The notes beneath the pieces are model-generated. The model saw only the letters and a list, made by a program, of their open reading frames with translations. It searched no databases and was not told where the DNA came from. Below are positions 17,343 to 26,078 of a stretch of 64,000 nt of DNA, piece by piece (positions within the stretch are counted from its first letter, which is position 1; every line of letters begins with the position of its first letter). The translations under genes were made by a program, and so were the position numbers. The DNA is taken from assembly GCA_020638655.1 (NCBI GenBank), contig JACKIC010000005.1:417180-481179 (forward strand). Direction: 5' to 3'. The DNA is from Planctomycetota bacterium. GTDB taxonomy: Bacteria; Planctomycetota; UBA1135; UBA2386.

Positions 17343-18080
17343 TCAACCGCGCGCCGCGCGCGCCTGCCGCACCATCGCGACGATCTGCTGACGTGCTTCG
17401 TCGGGCGTGTTGGCGGGCGCTGCGAACGGCAGCCGCAACGCGCGCTTGCGCCCGTCGCCGCGCGCGACCTCGACCTCCAGGCCGCCGCGGTCGACGCCGA
17501 CCGCGCTCACCGCAGCCCCCTCGATACCGAACTGGAACGCGACCATCAGCGCCATCGCGTCCGCGTGATCGGCGTTCATGTGGGCGACGATGTCGGCGGC
17601 GTGTCCGGCGAGCGGGTCGGGCTCTCCCGACCACGACGCCCGATCGATCCACCCCATCGCGCCGAACCCGGCGATCCAGCGGATACGCTCGACCTCGAGC
17701 ACCCAGGCGGCGAAACCGTGCGCGTCGCGCATCGCCTCGGCCTCCGGGAAGCGCGCGAAGTAACACGCCTCGGCCGCGGCCGCGGCCGCCCCTTCGGGTC
17801 GCGTGGCCCGCACCAGCATCGCGTGCCGCGCGCCGCCTTGTGGCGCGGCGCGGGCGTCCGGGTCGGCCAGGAACACCGTCGCGCGCGGGTCTCGCAACAG
17901 GTTGCGGGTGTGCTCGGCAATGTCGGACAAGAACACCACGAGGTCGCCGTTCGACGACATCGCGTACGGCACGATCGAGCCGTACGGCCAGCCGGCGAGG
18001 CCGGCGTGGGCAGAACAGAGCACTGCAGACTGTTCGCGGGTGAACAGGGAACGGACGTCGTCGAGCGCGGAATCGGTCAT
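17343..18080 (-). CDS. Pyridoxamine 5'-phosphate oxidase-fold protein with DUF2470 (HugZ-like)
   Basis: 245 residues from ATG (MTDSALDDVRSLF). The first 150 residues have the split-barrel flavin-binding pattern: AVLCSAHAGLAGWPYGSIVPYAM, then VVFLSDIAEHTRNLLRDPRATVFLAD, then FPEAEAM and FAAWVLEVERIRWIAGFGAMGWI. The last 85 residues form a DUF2470 domain starting HAADIVAHMNADHADAM. This order is that of HugZ/HutZ heme-utilisation proteins, some of which degrade heme, and of plant glutamyl-tRNA reductase-binding protein. Heme degradation is possible in this cytochrome-rich genome but not shown. Longer starts upstream give no extra similarity. Confidence 0.85.
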   Translation of the reverse strand: MTDSALDDVRSLFTREQSAVLCSAHAGLAGWPYGSIVPYAMSSNGDLVVFLSDIAEHTRNLLRDPRATVFLADPDARAAPQGGARHAMLVRATRPEGAAAAAAEACYFARFPEAEAMRDAHGFAAWVLEVERIRWIAGFGAMGWIDRASWSGEPDPLAGHAADIVAHMNADHADAMALMVAFQFGIEGAAVSAVGVDRGGLEVEVARGDGRKRALRLPFAAPANTPDEARQQIVAMVRQARAARG

Positions 18081-18267
18081 GTCGGAGCGGAGCGGTTGCC
18101 AAGAGGGTATCGCGCGGCGACGAGCGACCCGCCGGTTCCCTGACGTTCGTGCAGGCGCACCGCCCGATGACAAGGCGGCCCCCCACCGCGGCGCCGACCG
18201 CTGCCGATAACCGGCGGCTGCGCGGTGCCAACGGTCGGCGCCGCGAGCCGTCGGTTCACCAGCAGCC

Positions 18268-19269
18268 ATGACCACACTCGAAGTCCAGCCCGTCAGCGCG
18301 CCCGCGCCGTCTCTGCACAAGCCGCCGCGCCCGTCCCGCCTCGCGAAGATCCCGTGGATCATCCTCGCGTGGCTGCTGCTGATGACCATGCCGCTCGGCA
18401 TCCTCGCGGTCGGCGTCCCGATCATGCTCGGCTTCTCGCTGGTGGCCAAGCTGTTCGACAACGCGCCGGACTGGATCGAGATCCTCGGCGTGATCGGCGG
18501 CGCGCTCGTCACCGTGAACCTCTACTGCGGCCTGCTGCTGCACATCGGCTACGGCAAGCGCCTGCGGCGGCTCTACAAGGACCTGCCCGACGCGACCGGC
18601 GAAGTGCTGCCGGTGTGCCGCGTGCTGAGCACACCCGAGGGCGACAACGAGCAGGACTCGGGCATCCGTAACCTGCTGGCCGTCACCCCGAAGGGCCTCG
18701 CGGTCTGCTCCGACTTCGACAAGAAGAGCCGCCCGTTCGGGGAGCGCCTGGACGGCACCTACTCGCAGGCCTTCCTGCCGTTCGCCTCGATCCTCGAGGT
18801 CGCGGTGCAGGGGCGCGACGAAGAATCGCTGACCGCGGCAGCGCGCAGCAGCGCCCTTCAGGACGGCGCGGTGAACCTGGTCCTTCGCCCATTCGGGGTG
18901 CGCACGACGACCAACCCCATCGCCGCCTACGTGCTCGTCGCGGTGCTCTCGGACGACGGCTCCGTCGGCACCTGGGTGTTCGGCATCCCCGCTAAGGTCC
19001 ACGACAACCTGCTGACCGGCGCCGAGAAGTCGATCCGCGAGCACCGTCAGTCCGCGGTCGCCGACGCGGTCGGCGCGCTGAGCGCCCTGGACGGGGTCGG
19101 CGGTGCCATCGACCTCGCGAGCGGCGCCGGTGCCGGCTTCTTCGACACCGGCGAAGCGCTCGACGCGCTCGCCGAGGCCATCCGCGGCGTCACCGCCGAC
19201 CGCGCCGTCGCGCTGGCCACCGCCGTCGCGTCGCGCATCCGCGAGCTGGCCGGGTTGCAGCCCGCTTGA
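18268..19269 (+). CDS. Membrane protein of unknown function
   Basis: 333 residues, not recognised. After a Pro-rich cytoplasmic start (residues 1-28) there are two strongly hydrophobic helices, about 28-60 and 72-95, then a basic loop (YGKRLRRLYKDLP) and a soluble C-terminal region of about 230 residues. The end of the protein is rich in small residues (GALSALDGVGGAIDLASGAGAGF) and helical. First gene of a five-gene plus-strand cluster (to 23341), with a 67-base gap to the next gene. The start follows a 187-base region upstream of the divergent HugZ-like gene. No catalytic motif seen. Confidence 0.75.
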   Translation: MTTLEVQPVSAPAPSLHKPPRPSRLAKIPWIILAWLLLMTMPLGILAVGVPIMLGFSLVAKLFDNAPDWIEILGVIGGALVTVNLYCGLLLHIGYGKRLRRLYKDLPDATGEVLPVCRVLSTPEGDNEQDSGIRNLLAVTPKGLAVCSDFDKKSRPFGERLDGTYSQAFLPFASILEVAVQGRDEESLTAAARSSALQDGAVNLVLRPFGVRTTTNPIAAYVLVAVLSDDGSVGTWVFGIPAKVHDNLLTGAEKSIREHRQSAVADAVGALSALDGVGGAIDLASGAGAGFFDTGEALDALAEAIRGVTADRAVALATAVASRIRELAGLQPA

Positions 19270-19336
19270 TCGGACCCGGCCCGGGTTCAGGACCGGGGCC
19301 GGCGTCGCCGAAACAGGACTGCCAAGACCTGCCATC

Positions 19337-20845
19337 GTGCCACGCCCCCTGCCAATCCTGATTCGCGCCCTGGCGGTGCTCGCGATCGGCGTCGCCGCGG
19401 CGGGGCAGGATCCCCAGGAGGCGCTGCGCCGCGCCATCCTCGCCAAGCAGACGGAGATCTACCGTCAGGTGCACGGCCGCGCCGTCGAGGCGACCCAGGT
19501 GCTGGAGCGCGAGAACCCGCGCATCGACGCCCTGCGGCCGCAGAGCCACGACCTCGCCAACCAACTGCGCGAACTCGAGCGGGAACGCGTGCGCGCGCTC
19601 GACGAGATGCGTCGCGGCGAGTTCTGCAGCCAGTGCAACCGCCCCGCCAGCCAGATCGAACGCGAGACCGGCAAGTCGTTCCGCGACCACCTCACCGAGG
19701 TCAACGGCCACGCCGTCGCCTCGGAGCAGCTGATCCGCAAGAAGGACGACGAGTACCAAGGCAAGATCGACGCGCTGCGCCGGCGGCTCGACAAGGTCGA
19801 CGCCGAGCTGCGGGAGCGCATCGCGCGACGCGACCAGGCGATCAGCTCGGCCTGGGGCATCATCGACGGCTTCGGCACCGCGGCCAGGGACACCGACAAC
19901 CAGCACCGCTACAACCAGTCGTCGCGGCAGCTGCAGGCCAACAGCGCCCGCGCCAACCGGGACGCGAGCACCGGCGCCGCGAAGCGCGCGCAACAGGACT
20001 ACGAGGCCGCCGATCGCGCCCACGCAGCGCGCTGGCCGGCCGGCACCGACTACAAGCGCCTGCCGCTCGCCGAACTCGACGAGATCCGTCGGTCGATGGA
20101 TCAACTCGATCGCCTGCGCAACGCGGCGATGCGCGCCCTCGACGGCGTCGCGCGCGAGAGCCGCAACGTCGAGCGCATCGAGCAGGACATCCAGACCGCC
20201 GACGAGACCTTCGCCGCCACGGTCACCGAACGCGCCGAGTTCGTCGCGCATGTCAACGAGTTGGCCAGCCGGACCAACAACCGGCCGTGCTGGTGGGAGC
20301 CGTGCTTCGCGCCCCGCGCGGCGAACGCCCCCGCGGCCGTGGCGACCCTGCCGCGCGACCCGATCGTCGCCGGCAAGCAGCAGCTGGGTGCGCTGGCCGG
20401 AGACCCGCGCGACCCCGCGCCGCGGCAGCAGGCGTTCGCGGCGCAGGCCGAGGCGCACGCCGGACTGCGGCAGGTCCTGCACACCAAGGTGACGGACCTG
20501 CTACAGCGCTCGCTGCTGGCCGAGGCCCTGCGCCGCGTGAACACGCCCAAGGCCGCCCTGCCGCTGCAGCGCCTGGCCGACAACCTGCAGGAACTCGGCG
20601 ATCGGGCCAAGACGCTGGCGCACCGCTACGCGACGACTGGCAAGACCACCGAAGGCGACCTCAGCGACGAGCAGCGCATCGAGGAGGACCTGTTCCGCAA
20701 GGGCAACGCCGCGATGGGCTGGAACCCCCGGCGGGCCCTGCGTGAGTTCGGCGATCGCGGCTTCCATGCGCCCGGGCTGGTCGGCGACCGGATCCTCGAG
20801 GAGTTCAAGACCGTGGGCACGGGGCAGGAGAAGCGGGAGAAATGA
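19337..20845 (+). CDS. Exported coiled-coil protein of unknown function
   Basis: 502 residues from a GTG, which opens a signal peptide (VPRPLPILIRALAVLAIGVAAAGQ); earlier in-frame starts would read through the end of the preceding gene. Most of the mature protein is heptad-like helix rich in Arg, Glu and Gln, for example residues 50-100 and 125-170, so a long coiled coil is expected. One CxxC pair lies at FCSQCNRPA (about residue 97), without the His needed for heme; it could bind a metal or form a disulfide. Another Cys pair is in PCWWEPCF. The stop overlaps the start of the TPR gene (ATGA). Not recognised; it may be a periplasmic scaffold. Confidence 0.75.
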   Translation: MPRPLPILIRALAVLAIGVAAAGQDPQEALRRAILAKQTEIYRQVHGRAVEATQVLERENPRIDALRPQSHDLANQLRELERERVRALDEMRRGEFCSQCNRPASQIERETGKSFRDHLTEVNGHAVASEQLIRKKDDEYQGKIDALRRRLDKVDAELRERIARRDQAISSAWGIIDGFGTAARDTDNQHRYNQSSRQLQANSARANRDASTGAAKRAQQDYEAADRAHAARWPAGTDYKRLPLAELDEIRRSMDQLDRLRNAAMRALDGVARESRNVERIEQDIQTADETFAATVTERAEFVAHVNELASRTNNRPCWWEPCFAPRAANAPAAVATLPRDPIVAGKQQLGALAGDPRDPAPRQQAFAAQAEAHAGLRQVLHTKVTDLLQRSLLAEALRRVNTPKAALPLQRLADNLQELGDRAKTLAHRYATTGKTTEGDLSDEQRIEEDLFRKGNAAMGWNPRRALREFGDRGFHAPGLVGDRILEEFKTVGTGQEKREK

Positions 20846-22389
20846 CCATGCAGTCGACCAACGAGCCCACGCGCTGGCTGCTGACCCTGCTCGCCACCGG
20901 CGCGCCGCTGCTCGCGCAGGCGGCGAACTACGACGAGCTCGTCGCCCAGGCCGAGAACCTGCGCCGTGAGCAGAAGCTCGACGCCGCGTTCGCACTGGCA
21001 AGCAAGGCCTGTCAGAGCGACCCCAAGCGCTACGAGGGCTTCCTGCTGGTTTCGCTGGTGCTCTACGAACGCGGCGCCGAGGCCGAGGCCGGCGGGTACC
21101 TGGCCCGCGCGCACGAGCTCGCGCCGCCCGAACAGCGCGCCGGCATGGAGCAGCTGCGCAACCTGCTCGACGAAGGCGCCGACCGGCGCAAGGCGGCGAC
21201 CCACCTGCAGACCGGCCGCGACGCCCGCGCCGCGGGACTGCACGCCAAGGCCGCAGCCGAGCTGCTGGCCGCGCATCGGCTGCAGCCGTTCGACGTCGCC
21301 ATCGCGCGCGAGGCGGTCGCCGAGCTGTCGGTGCGCGAGCAGTGGTTCGAGCTGGCGCAGGTGCTGCGCCGTCTCGAGCAGACGCCGCGCCTGCAGGACC
21401 GCGCAGCGATCACCGAGCTCGCAGAGACCGCGGCGCCGCTGCTGCAGCGCGAATACGACCAGGTGATGACCGCGGCCGAGGCCGCCGTCAAGGCGCTGGA
21501 CTGGGAGCAGGCCGCCGCCGGGCTCACGCGCGCCGTGGTGTTCGACCCGCGGCAGGCGCGCCCCCACTACCTGCGCGGCCTGTGCCTCACGCGCCTCGGC
21601 GACCTCGACGGCGCCGTCGCCGCGCTCGCCGACGCGATCGCCAACGGTCACTACGCGCAGGCCGACTACGCGGACGCGTTCGAGCTCAACCGCCTGCGCA
21701 ACCTGCCGGCCTTCCAGAAGCTGCTGGCCGACGCGTTCGGGCAGGACGCCGCGAAGAGCGCGCGCGAGCACTTCGTCACCGCGGAGGTGGAGGTGACCCG
21801 GCTGCAGGAGGATGCCCGGCTGTACGCCACGGGGAAGGACTTCGCGCGCGCGTTCGCGCGGCTGCGCGACGGCCTGCAGATGCTCCCGGGCGACCCGAGC
21901 CTGACCTTCGAGCAAGCCCGCATGGCGGCGCTCGCCGGCAACCGCGACGCAGTGCCGGCCCTGCTCGACCGCTGCCTGGAGCTCGGCTTCGCGGATCAGG
22001 ACCGCTGGTTCGGCACGCCGGCGCTCCATCCCTTCCTCGTGCAGGCCGACCGGCTCGAGAGCGCCTACCGCGCATGGGGCCCCGGCGACAAGGGCTTCGG
22101 CGGCCGCAGCGACGCGCACTACCTGCGCGGCGACAACGACGGCGCGCTCACCGTGCTGCGCTACGACGAGCGCTGGAACCCGCAGAGCGCCACCTGCGCG
22201 ATGCGCCAGGCCCGCATCCTGGCCAAGACCGGCAACCGCAGCGCCGCGCTCGAACGACTCGAAGCGGCCGGCAAGCGCGGTTTCGCCGATCTCGACTTCG
22301 TCATCAACAGTCCCGAGTTCAGCCCGCTGCGCGATGCGGGCGCCTACAAACAGGCCCTGCTGCAGATCGCGCGCAACAAGGAGAAGTGA
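20842..22389 (+). CDS. Exported tetratricopeptide-repeat protein
   Basis: 515 residues. The ATG overlaps the stop of the preceding gene and is preceded by GGGAGAA; a second ATG two codons on is equally possible. A hydrophobic signal (WLLTLLATGAPLLAQAANY) is followed by helix pairs with TPR spacing. Examples are EQKLDAAFALASKACQSDPKRYEGFLLVSLVLYERG, written here only to mark residues about 35-75, and RQARPHYLRGLCLTRLGDLDGAVAALADAI at about 234-264. Eight or more repeat-like units are likely. TPR proteins bind partners; none is known here. It is followed by a lipoprotein gene whose ATG shares a base with its stop codon (TGATG). Confidence 0.8.
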   Translation: MTMQSTNEPTRWLLTLLATGAPLLAQAANYDELVAQAENLRREQKLDAAFALASKACQSDPKRYEGFLLVSLVLYERGAEAEAGGYLARAHELAPPEQRAGMEQLRNLLDEGADRRKAATHLQTGRDARAAGLHAKAAAELLAAHRLQPFDVAIAREAVAELSVREQWFELAQVLRRLEQTPRLQDRAAITELAETAAPLLQREYDQVMTAAEAAVKALDWEQAAAGLTRAVVFDPRQARPHYLRGLCLTRLGDLDGAVAALADAIANGHYAQADYADAFELNRLRNLPAFQKLLADAFGQDAAKSAREHFVTAEVEVTRLQEDARLYATGKDFARAFARLRDGLQMLPGDPSLTFEQARMAALAGNRDAVPALLDRCLELGFADQDRWFGTPALHPFLVQADRLESAYRAWGPGDKGFGGRSDAHYLRGDNDGALTVLRYDERWNPQSATCAMRQARILAKTGNRSAALERLEAAGKRGFADLDFVINSPEFSPLRDAGAYKQALLQIARNKEK

Positions 22390-23099
22390 TGCACCATCCC
22401 AAGAGCCCGTGGCGGCGTGCCGCCATCTTGTTGCTGTTGCCGTTCCTCGGCGCCTGCAACCTCGTCTCGAGGACCTGGACCAGCCAGGGCAGCGACCGCG
22501 TCGAGCGGGTCGCCGCCGGCACGGACATCGAGGGCACGCGCCGCGTGCAGGACGGGGCGCTGCAGATCGAGCTGCGTGAGGTGCAGAAGACCACGGTCCG
22601 TCGCTTCACGTCGACCGTCGAGTACACGAAGCAATACGGCTATCCCCAGGACATGACGTCGATCGTGCTCGGCGACCTGCTGATCATCAACGAGGTCTTC
22701 GTCAACTGGACCAGCGTCGGCGACGACGACGACGTCTTCCTCGGGCCGGTCGGCTACCTGCTGTCGCTGCTGCCGTTCGTCTCCATGGACACGGGCTTCG
22801 ACACGCCGCGGACGACCACCGAGCGCCTGCTCGACGAGCGCCTGGCCAGCGAGACCACCGAGGAGTCCCGCCGCCCCGCCGCCAACTACGAGGTCGCGGT
22901 GCGCTGGGGCGACGTCACCAACACCGCGCGCACCGACGAGAGCGGCAAGGCCAGCATCCCGTTGGCGACGCTGGCGCGCGCCGTCGTCGCCAAGGGCGCC
23001 TCCGAAGATCCGCAGCTGCGGGTCGTCATCGGCGACCACGAACTGCCGCCGTTGCGCATCCGGCTCGACGACCTGCTGGCGGCGTTGACGCGCGACTGA
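22389..23099 (+). CDS. Lipoprotein of unknown function
   Basis: 236 residues. The N-terminus is basic, then LLLLPFLGAC, a good lipobox with Cys at residue 23. The remainder is mixed alpha/beta with VEYTKQYGYPQDM, one hydrophobic turn (FLGPVGYLLSLLPFVSM) and a Thr/Glu-rich linker (TTTERLLDERLASETTEESRRP), then a domain with YEVAVRWGDVTNTARTDESG resembling a beta-sandwich. Not recognised. The start codon overlaps the TPR-gene stop (TGATG), so translation of the three preceding genes is probably coupled into this one. Confidence 0.75.
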   Translation: MHHPKSPWRRAAILLLLPFLGACNLVSRTWTSQGSDRVERVAAGTDIEGTRRVQDGALQIELREVQKTTVRRFTSTVEYTKQYGYPQDMTSIVLGDLLIINEVFVNWTSVGDDDDVFLGPVGYLLSLLPFVSMDTGFDTPRTTTERLLDERLASETTEESRRPAANYEVAVRWGDVTNTARTDESGKASIPLATLARAVVAKGASEDPQLRVVIGDHELPPLRIRLDDLLAALTRD

Positions 23100-23149
23100 A
23101 GAACAATCGTGGCGCAATAGTGGCCGGTGTGCTTCGTTGGCACGCACCC

Positions 23150-23341
23150 ATGCTCGCCACCATCGTCGTCGACAACGGTTACTACGCCGGCTGGGGCACC
23201 CTGGCCCTGATCAACGCGGGCCTCGCCCAGGCCAAGGGCCGCAGCGGCCTGAACTGGTTCGTGGTCTCGATCTTCCTGGGGCCGATCGCCACGTTCCTGC
23301 TCGTCGCGCTGTTCGAGCCGCTGCCGCAGAAGAAGAAGTAG
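23150..23341 (+). CDS. Small membrane protein
   Basis: 63 residues from ATG (MLATIVVDNGYYAGWG); a GTG at 23120 would add ten residues without changing the picture. It has a short N-terminal hydrophobic segment, a polar LAQAKGRSGLNWFVVS bend and one helix (IFLGPIATFLLVALF) followed by a Lys-rich tail (PLPQKKK). The KGRSGLNWF-x(4)-LGPIATFLL pattern occurs in small predicted membrane proteins of many bacteria, of unknown role. Last gene of the cluster that starts at 18268, 50 bases after the lipoprotein gene. Confidence 0.65.
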   Translation: MLATIVVDNGYYAGWGTLALINAGLAQAKGRSGLNWFVVSIFLGPIATFLLVALFEPLPQKKK

Positions 23342-23373
23342 GGCGCGCCGGCGCGCCGCGCGATGATGCCGCG

Positions 23374-24639
23374 ATGCGCGCCCTGTCGCAGGTCTTCCTG
23401 ACGCAGATCCTCTCGCCGGTCCTCCTGCCGCTGCTGCTGACGCCGGCGCTGTCCGCCCAGCGACCGGCCACCTGGCGCTGCGCGCACGTGCTCGCCGAGG
23501 ACGGCGTGTCGTGGCGCGACGACGTGGTGGTGACGACGATCCTCGACGGCGTCGTTTCGGTTCAACCCGCGGCCGACGCGGCCGGCGTCGACCGCGACTT
23601 CGGCGAGGCCTGGATGATCCCCGGCCTGATCGACCTGCACACCCACCTGCTGTTGCGACCCTACGACGAACGGTCGTGGAACGACCAGGTGCTGCACGAC
23701 TCGGCCGAGCTGCGGGTGTTGCGCGGCGCGAAGTACGCCGAACGCACGTTGCTGGCGGGATTCGTCGCGGTTCGCGACCTGGGCACCGAGGGCGCGGGCT
23801 TCGCTGACGTCGCGCTCGGCGCGGCCTTGGACGAGCTGGTGGCGCGCGGCCCGCGCATCTACCCCGCGACGCGCGCCATCGTGCTTCGCGGCTGCTACGG
23901 GCCGGCGCCCGACGATCCCAAGGTGATCAAGGGTGCGCAGACGGTCGCCGGCGTCGACGAGATCGTCGCGGCGGTGCGCGAACAGGTCGCGGGCGGCGCG
24001 CTGTGGATCAAGGTCTACGCCGACTACCGCCACGGCGCCGACGGCCCGGTCGCGCCGACGTTCTCGCTCGAAGAGCTGCAGGCGCTGTGCGCCGAGGCCC
24101 AGCGCCTCGAACGCCCGGTCGCCGCGCACGCGACCACCGACGAGGGCATCCGCCGCGCCGTGCTCGCCGGCGTGCGCACGATCGAGCACGGCGCCGGCGC
24201 GAGCGAAGCGACCCTGCAGCTGATGCGCGAACACAGCGTCGTGCTGTGCCCGTGCCTCGCCGCCAACGAGGCGATCGTCGAGTACGCGGGCCGCAAGGGC
24301 CCGATCGTGTCGCGCCTCAACGCCGCCAAGGTCGGCTTCCAACGCGCGCTCGCCGCCGGCGTCGAGGTCGCGTGCGGCAGCGACGCCGGTGTCTTCGATC
24401 ACGGCGACAACGCGCGCGAACTCGAGCTCATGGTCGAATACGGCATGACGCCGGCCCAGGCGCTGCGCGCGGCGACCGCGACCGCCGCGAAGGTGCTCGG
24501 CGCGGGCGACCTCGGCACCATCCGTCCGGGCGCCCGCTGCGGCCTGGTCGTGCTCGGCGGCGACCCGCTGGCCGACATCCGCAACCTGCGCAAGGTGCGC
24601 GCCGTGATCCGCGAAGGCGACGAACGGGCGCCGCGCTGA
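23374..24639 (+). CDS. Exported metal-dependent amidohydrolase (imidazolonepropionase/prolidase-like)
   Basis: 421 residues with a signal peptide (LLPLLLTPALSAQ). It belongs to the amidohydrolase superfamily. Seen: metal ligands DLHTHL after WMIPGLI, the putative carboxylated lysine in ALWIKVYADY, the third-ligand His in VAAHATTDEG, the fourth in TIEHGAG, and the catalytic Asp in ACGSDAGVFDHGDN. The C-terminus returns to the small beta-sandwich (GTIRPGARCGLVVLGGDPLADI). The closest remembered group is secreted Xaa-Pro/Xaa-Arg type dipeptidases (Sgx9260-like); the substrate is not certain. It is followed after nine bases by a possible start of the glycosyltransferase gene. Confidence 0.9.
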   Translation: MRALSQVFLTQILSPVLLPLLLTPALSAQRPATWRCAHVLAEDGVSWRDDVVVTTILDGVVSVQPAADAAGVDRDFGEAWMIPGLIDLHTHLLLRPYDERSWNDQVLHDSAELRVLRGAKYAERTLLAGFVAVRDLGTEGAGFADVALGAALDELVARGPRIYPATRAIVLRGCYGPAPDDPKVIKGAQTVAGVDEIVAAVREQVAGGALWIKVYADYRHGADGPVAPTFSLEELQALCAEAQRLERPVAAHATTDEGIRRAVLAGVRTIEHGAGASEATLQLMREHSVVLCPCLAANEAIVEYAGRKGPIVSRLNAAKVGFQRALAAGVEVACGSDAGVFDHGDNARELELMVEYGMTPAQALRAATATAAKVLGAGDLGTIRPGARCGLVVLGGDPLADIRNLRKVRAVIREGDERAPR

Positions 24640-24647
24640 GCGTCACC

Positions 24648-26078
24648 ATGCCCGATCTGTGCATGCGGAACCGGGTGCAGACCACACCCCGGCCGCTCCG
24701 CGGCCGGGGTGTGTGGTCTACCCGGTTCGGGCACTCCACGCTCCTCGCCCTCGCGATCGCGATGCGGCTGTTCGTCTGTCTGCGCACGCCGATGCCGGGG
24801 CGCGACGGGGTCGCCTACCTGTGGATGGGGCAGCAGTGGCAGCACGGCGACCTCGGCGGGTTGTTCGGCACGGTGTTCCACCCGCTCTACCCGTTCCTGG
24901 TCGGCTCGGTGTTGCGCGTCTGGCCCGGCCTCGACGTCGTCGCCGCGGGACAGCTGGTGGCGGCCGGCTGCGGCGCGCTGGCGGTGGTCCCGATCTGGAT
25001 GGCAACGCGGCGCCTGTTCGGCGACCGCGCCGCCGTCTGGGCCGGCTTCGCCTACGCGATCGGCACGTGGTTCGTGCGGCACCCGGCCGAGTGCATGAGC
25101 GAAGGGCCCTTCTATCTGCTCGCGGCGCTGTGGGCGCACTGGCTGCTGCGCGAACGGCCGCGCGCGGCGCTGGCCGGGATCGCCGCCGGCGTGGCGTTCC
25201 TGGCGCGGCCCGAGGGCGCCGCGATGGCCGCGACGGCCTGCGTGCACCTCGCCCTGACCCGCCGCTGGAGCGGCGCCGCGCGACACGCGCTCGCGGCGTT
25301 CGCCGCGGGCGCGCTGTTGCCGCTCGGCTATCTGGCGTTCGGCCACGGCCTGACGCTGACCCCGAAGGCCGCGTTCAACTGGAACGTCGGCGCGGGCGGC
25401 GCCGACGACGGCATCACCTACTACCTGCTGCAGTGGCTGCGCCTGCCCGGCGACGCGATCGAGGGGCTCGGTTACATCACCGCGCTGCTGATGCTCGGCG
25501 GCGCCATCTGGCTGCGGCCGCGCCGCCGCGACGATCCGCGCTGGTTGTTGCTGCTGCCGTTCTTGCTGCAGTGCGCGGTGATCCCGCTGCTCAAGAGCCA
25601 CCACCGCTTCCTGTCGGGCTTCGGGGTGCTGCTGCTGCCGTTCGCGGGCGCGGCGTTCGTCGGCCTGCTCGATCGCCTGCGCGCGCGCCGGCCGTGGCTG
25701 CCCTGGCTAGCGATCGCGGTCCTGATCGGCAGCGAAGCGCGCCTGTGGCTCGACCGACCGACCGATCGCACGATCGAACGCGACCTGGGCCGCGCGCTCG
25801 CCGCCGAGCTGCAGTCGGGCGAGGTCGTCGTCTCGGACATGCCGCGCCTGGAGTTCTTCGCCGGGCAACGACCGCCGCCGCCGGCGCCGATCCCCGCCGC
25901 CGCGATCCTCGAGATCGCGCGGCAGCCGCGCTGCCGCTTCGTCGCGCTCAAGCGCGGCCGCACCGACGTCGATCCGCAATCGCTCGCCGCGCTCGGCCTC
26001 GCGCCCGTGCCGCTGCCGGCGGCCGTCGCGGCTCACCCGGCCGCGGCGGACGTGCTGCTGTTCGGCCGAGCGCGCTGA
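24648..26078 (+). CDS. ArnT/PMT-type membrane glycosyltransferase (GT39/GT83-like)
   Basis: 476 residues if read from the ATG nine bases after the amidohydrolase; a GTG at 24711 is equally plausible because the interval 24668-24728 is a long palindrome and the first 21 residues look non-native. About ten membrane helices run from residue 28 to 350. The first external loop contains PMPGRDGVAYLWMGQQWQHGD, with the acidic residues of polyprenyl-phosphate-sugar transferases, then FHPLYPFLVG. The C-terminal 110 residues are soluble. It would move a sugar from a polyprenyl carrier to an outer acceptor such as lipid or protein. It overlaps the convergent GT2 gene by 46 bases. Confidence 0.8.
   Translation: MPDLCMRNRVQTTPRPLRGRGVWSTRFGHSTLLALAIAMRLFVCLRTPMPGRDGVAYLWMGQQWQHGDLGGLFGTVFHPLYPFLVGSVLRVWPGLDVVAAGQLVAAGCGALAVVPIWMATRRLFGDRAAVWAGFAYAIGTWFVRHPAECMSEGPFYLLAALWAHWLLRERPRAALAGIAAGVAFLARPEGAAMAATACVHLALTRRWSGAARHALAAFAAGALLPLGYLAFGHGLTLTPKAAFNWNVGAGGADDGITYYLLQWLRLPGDAIEGLGYITALLMLGGAIWLRPRRRDDPRWLLLLPFLLQCAVIPLLKSHHRFLSGFGVLLLPFAGAAFVGLLDRLRARRPWLPWLAIAVLIGSEARLWLDRPTDRTIERDLGRALAAELQSGEVVVSDMPRLEFFAGQRPPPPAPIPAAAILEIARQPRCRFVALKRGRTDVDPQSLAALGLAPVPLPAAVAAHPAAADVLLFGRAR
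24668..24728. repeat. Large imperfect palindrome (hairpin)
   Basis: Two arms (24668-24696 and 24700-24728) pair over 27 positions around a three-base TCC loop. The inner ten pairs (CCCCGGCCGC with its complement) and outer nine (GAACCGGGT with its complement) are perfect; a two-base GC insert on the left arm and a two-base CA insert on the right arm form two offset bulges. There is no T-tract, so it is not a typical intrinsic terminator. It sits right after the amidohydrolase gene and at the start of the glycosyltransferase. It could be a REP-like element, an mRNA stabiliser or a Rho-type stop signal. Confidence 0.85.

Noticed and set aside
19628..19650. Heme site in the coiled-coil protein
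   Set aside because: CSQC is followed by Asn, not His, so it is not a CxxCH motif.
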